Source: Pyrinomonadaceae bacterium
Lineage (GTDB): Bacteria; Acidobacteriota; Blastocatellia; Pyrinomonadales; Pyrinomonadaceae
Assembly (NCBI GenBank): GCA_013813825.1
Contig: JACCRA010000391.1
Location: forward strand, 1-7,176
Direction of reading: 5' to 3'
DNA length: 7,176 bases
The notes beneath the pieces are model-generated. The model worked only from the letters and a program-made list of their open reading frames with translations, was not told the origin of the DNA and did no database searches. Below are positions 5,848 through 7,176 of the stretch, piece after piece. A program made the translations under genes and the position numbers. The first letter of the stretch is position 1. Every line of letters begins with the position of its first letter.

Positions 5848-6492
5848 TTACGCTCCGGCGGCGGCAAGGTAACTGAACTCCGCCCATCGAACAGAGACCC
5901 CGAGAACGGAGAAAATACATGTTAGCCCCGTTTTATCCAGCAGTCGCAGCATTTTTTGCAGACAACGTGCGCGCGTTGGCCCGATGCTGCCTTCTTTTAT
6001 TCCGAGTGTCGCCGCGATGTCGCTGTAAGACGGCGGTTCGTCGCGATAGAACAGCAAGGTCAGCAATGAACGGCACCGTTCGTCCAACTCATCAAGGGCG
6101 AGACGGACTATGTGCTGTTCTTCAAGCGCCAGCAGTGCCGCATCGGATAGCGCTGCGTGGTCAGACAGCGTCGCCGTTTGACTCGCAAAATCATCATCTT
6201 CCGCCTGCGACGTGAGCCGCCCCTTTCGCTCTCGATTCATTAAACGCCACGTCTCACGCTTCGCGGTCGTCACGAGCCACGCCTGAATTTGCGACGGCTG
6301 TTCGATGCGGTCGAGTTTCTCGACGAGGATCGTGAAGACCTGCTGGAAGACCTCCGACGAGAGATTCTCGTCAAGTCCAGCGCGGCGCGGGATCGCGTAA
6401 ATGAGTCGCTGATAGCGGGCGACCAACTCTTCCCAAGCCTCTTCCTCGCCACGGCGGCAGGCCGAGACGAGTCTCTCGTCACTTGATTCCAT
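5848..6492 (-). CDS. ECF-type RNA polymerase sigma factor, 214 aa
   Basis: Start chosen at ATG 6492-6490, which has AAGGA 6 nt upstream; the in-frame ATG at 6528 has no ribosome binding site and falls in the candidate -10 box. Residues about 5-90 are sigma region 2 (AWEELVARYQRLIYAIPRR, VFQQVFTILVEKL, IQAWLVTTAKRETWRLMNR), which binds core polymerase and the -10 element. A variable acidic linker spans 95-125. Residues about 128-186 are region 4, ending in a helix-turn-helix (PSYSDIAATLGIKEGSIGPT, then RARCLQKMLRLL) that reads the -35 element. A tail of about 28 residues after region 4 (from DKTG, containing IFSVLGVSV) is longer than usual and rather hydrophobic. It carries no region 1.1 or 3, typical of ECF factors. 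First gene of the operon, followed at once by its likely anti-sigma factor. ECF factors often activate their own operon, but the target promoter cannot be derived from one locus. Confidence 0.92.
   Translation of the reverse strand: MESSDERLVSACRRGEEEAWEELVARYQRLIYAIPRRAGLDENLSSEVFQQVFTILVEKLDRIEQPSQIQAWLVTTAKRETWRLMNRERKGRLTSQAEDDDFASQTATLSDHAALSDAALLALEEQHIVRLALDELDERCRSLLTLLFYRDEPPSYSDIAATLGIKEGSIGPTRARCLQKMLRLLDKTGLTCIFSVLGVSVRWAEFSYLAAAGA
5890..5920 (-). repeat. Two-block repeat, copy 2 (inside the sigma gene end)
   Basis: The plus strand reads AACAGAG, 11 variable bases, GGAGAAAATACAT, the same blocks and spacing as at 2227-2257. It encodes part of the unusual C-terminal tail of the sigma factor and lies 48 nt upstream of the anti-sigma start. 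Both copies are thus upstream of a minus-strand gene. Confidence 0.4.
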
Positions 6493-6523
6493 GCGTGTTC
6501 CTTCACGTTTGTGTTGAGCCACC

Positions 6524-6553
6524 AGCATAGAATGGTATTTCTTCCTTTGTCCA
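6524..6553 (-). promoter_or_regulatory. Candidate promoter of the sigma/anti-sigma/CHAT operon
   Basis: On the minus strand, TGGACA (6553-6548) matches the sigma-70 -35 consensus at 5 of 6 positions and TATGCT (6529-6524) matches the -10 at 4 of 6, with an 18-nt spacer. Transcription would start near 6516, giving a leader of about 25 nt before the sigma ATG at 6492. This is the best pair I found in the gap. An autoregulated ECF promoter elsewhere in the gap cannot be excluded. Confidence 0.35.
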
Positions 6554-6854
6554 GAGTCTTATGTGTGCTGGTTAGAGGGCGGACTTTGCGGCGGCGTTGT
6601 TGCATAAATAGCTACGGAGAATAACTATTCATCCATGAAACAGACGACGGGTATCAAGTAGAGATATTGCAGTACCACGAACTTGAATTCCGCATGGTCG
6701 ATTTCAACGCGCGGCATGATGAAGGCATGGATTAGCAGATGGTGTGTGACTACTACTCCCTTGTTCGCTCTAATTAGGAACAGTCTCCAAATTTCAGACT
6801 TGAAGTCGAAGGACAGCCTGAAACTTGGAGACTGATACCTCAAACTCTTCGGAG
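6554..6854. other. AT-richer gap between the SLH gene and the sigma operon
   Basis: About 300 nt, visibly richer in A and T than the genes around it. It holds the long inverted repeat at 6781-6834 and a short dyad GAATA-AC-TATTC at 6619-6630, 127 nt upstream of the sigma start. A 72-codon minus-strand frame (6843-6625) begins with TTG inside the inverted repeat, has no ribosome binding site and shows no family features, so I do not call it a gene. Confidence 0.45.
6781..6834 (-). terminator. Long inverted repeat after the SLH gene, probable terminator
   Basis: Left arm 6781-6797 and right arm 6818-6834 are 17 nt each and pair at 16 of 17 positions (CAGTCTCCAA on the left, TTGGAGACTG on the right), around a 20-nt loop. 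The stem begins 20 nt past the TAG of the SLH gene, and on the minus strand is followed by TTCCTAATTAG, which is AT-rich but not a true T-run. The position fits a terminator separating the SLH gene from the sigma operon. The near-perfect arms could also belong to a small mobile repeat. Confidence 0.45.
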
Positions 6855-7176
6855 CTATTCGGTCGCCATCCGCGCCAGTACCGACATTGCGTGGGCAAGT
6901 TCGGCGCGGGTGAGTGTGGCTTGCGGGCGGAAGTTGGTCCCCTCGGTGCGGAGCAGTCCGCGCGCGACGGCAACTTGCACGTAGCCGCGCAGCGGGGCAG
7001 CGACGGTGTGCAAGTCCAAGATGTTCGGCAGGGTGCCCCCGGGAAGGGCTGACGATTCGGCTTCGGCCCGGAGGCCGGCGGCGCGGACGAGGGCGATGGC
7101 CGCCGTCAGTCGATCCGTGGCGGCGGCAGGCGAGAAGTTGCCGCCCGCCGACACGTCCGTAAAAATTGGTCCCCGT
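6855..7176 (-). CDS. C-terminal end of an S-layer-homology domain protein (partial)
   Basis: The frame ends at TAG 6857-6855 and is open to the right edge, giving 106 visible residues; the internal GTG at 7154 is not the true start, since the frame continues before it with GPIFTDV, a typical SLH opening. The first module is GPIFTDVSAGGNFSPAAATD followed by RLTAAIALVRAAGL; the second is LRGYVQVAVARGLL followed by FRPQATLTRAELAHAMSVL, with the conserved TRAELA. SLH modules attach exported proteins to cell-wall polymers or the outer envelope. The protein is therefore probably secreted and surface-bound. In related bacteria such tails occur on large exported proteins including subtilases; the catalytic or binding part here is outside the window. 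The hairpin after its stop suggests it ends a transcript before the sigma operon. Confidence 0.8.
   Translation of the reverse strand, partial: RGPIFTDVSAGGNFSPAAATDRLTAAIALVRAAGLRAEAESSALPGGTLPNILDLHTVAAPLRGYVQVAVARGLLRTEGTNFRPQATLTRAELAHAMSVLARMATE

Noticed and set aside
6625..6843. 72-codon minus-strand frame, and a decayed-looking plus-strand frame in the same stretch
   Set aside because: The minus frame has a TTG start inside an inverted repeat and no ribosome binding site. The plus frame is broken by two TAG codons and has no start. Neither shows a family signature.
1..7176. CRISPR array or Cas genes that would make this a Csx29-type system
   Set aside because: No regularly spaced repeats and no Cas protein are visible; the resemblance is limited to TPR-CHAT plus a sigma factor.
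1..7176. tRNA, rRNA, insertion sequence or integrase
   Set aside because: No cloverleaf-like or rRNA-like stretch and no transposase or integrase motif was found on either strand.

Overview
The window is a GC-rich stretch of bacterial chromosome in which every supported gene reads on the minus strand, so transcription runs from high to low coordinates. The gene families (ECF-type sigma factor, soluble zinc-finger anti-sigma factor, TPR-CHAT protein, secreted subtilase, S-layer-homology tail) suggest an Acidobacteriota bacterium, perhaps class Blastocatellia. That is an inference from gene content and protein style; there is no marker gene here.

Layout in transcription order. (1) 7176-6855: C-terminal end of an S-layer-homology (SLH) protein whose start lies outside the window, followed by a long hairpin at 6781-6834 that may end its transcript. 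(2) 6854-6493: an AT-richer gap with a candidate promoter at 6524-6553. (3) 6492-2322: a compact operon of sigma factor (214 aa), anti-sigma factor (209 aa, 5 nt later) and a 948-aa TPR-CHAT caspase-like protease (44 nt later). (4) 2321-2146: a gap holding a hairpin, a small dyad and one copy of a two-block repeat whose other copy lies in the 3' end of the sigma gene. (5) 2145-832: a secreted subtilisin-family protease with its own strong ribosome binding site. (6) 831-44: a gap holding a 17-pair hairpin, a 42-codon membrane microprotein gene (430-302) with a good ribosome binding site, and a doubtful 54-codon ORF overlapping it. (7) 43-1: the first 14 codons of another gene, which looks like a signal peptide or membrane segment.

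The sigma and anti-sigma products should form a switch: the anti-sigma factor has the HxxxCxxC zinc motif, no membrane segment, and a C-terminal beta-rich half that could sense a ligand or partner in the cytoplasm. The co-transcribed TPR-CHAT protein has both catalytic residues (His821, Cys861) and a long TPR array of the kind used to dock partners. The simplest hypothesis is a proteolytic gate in which CHAT, when activated, cuts the anti-sigma factor or another partner and frees the sigma factor. This parallels in logic the CRISPR-linked Csx29 (TPR-CHAT)/Csx30/sigma system, but no CRISPR component is visible here. The subtilase carries a signal peptide and acts outside the cytoplasm, so it is more likely an output or neighbour of the switch than a direct partner of CHAT.
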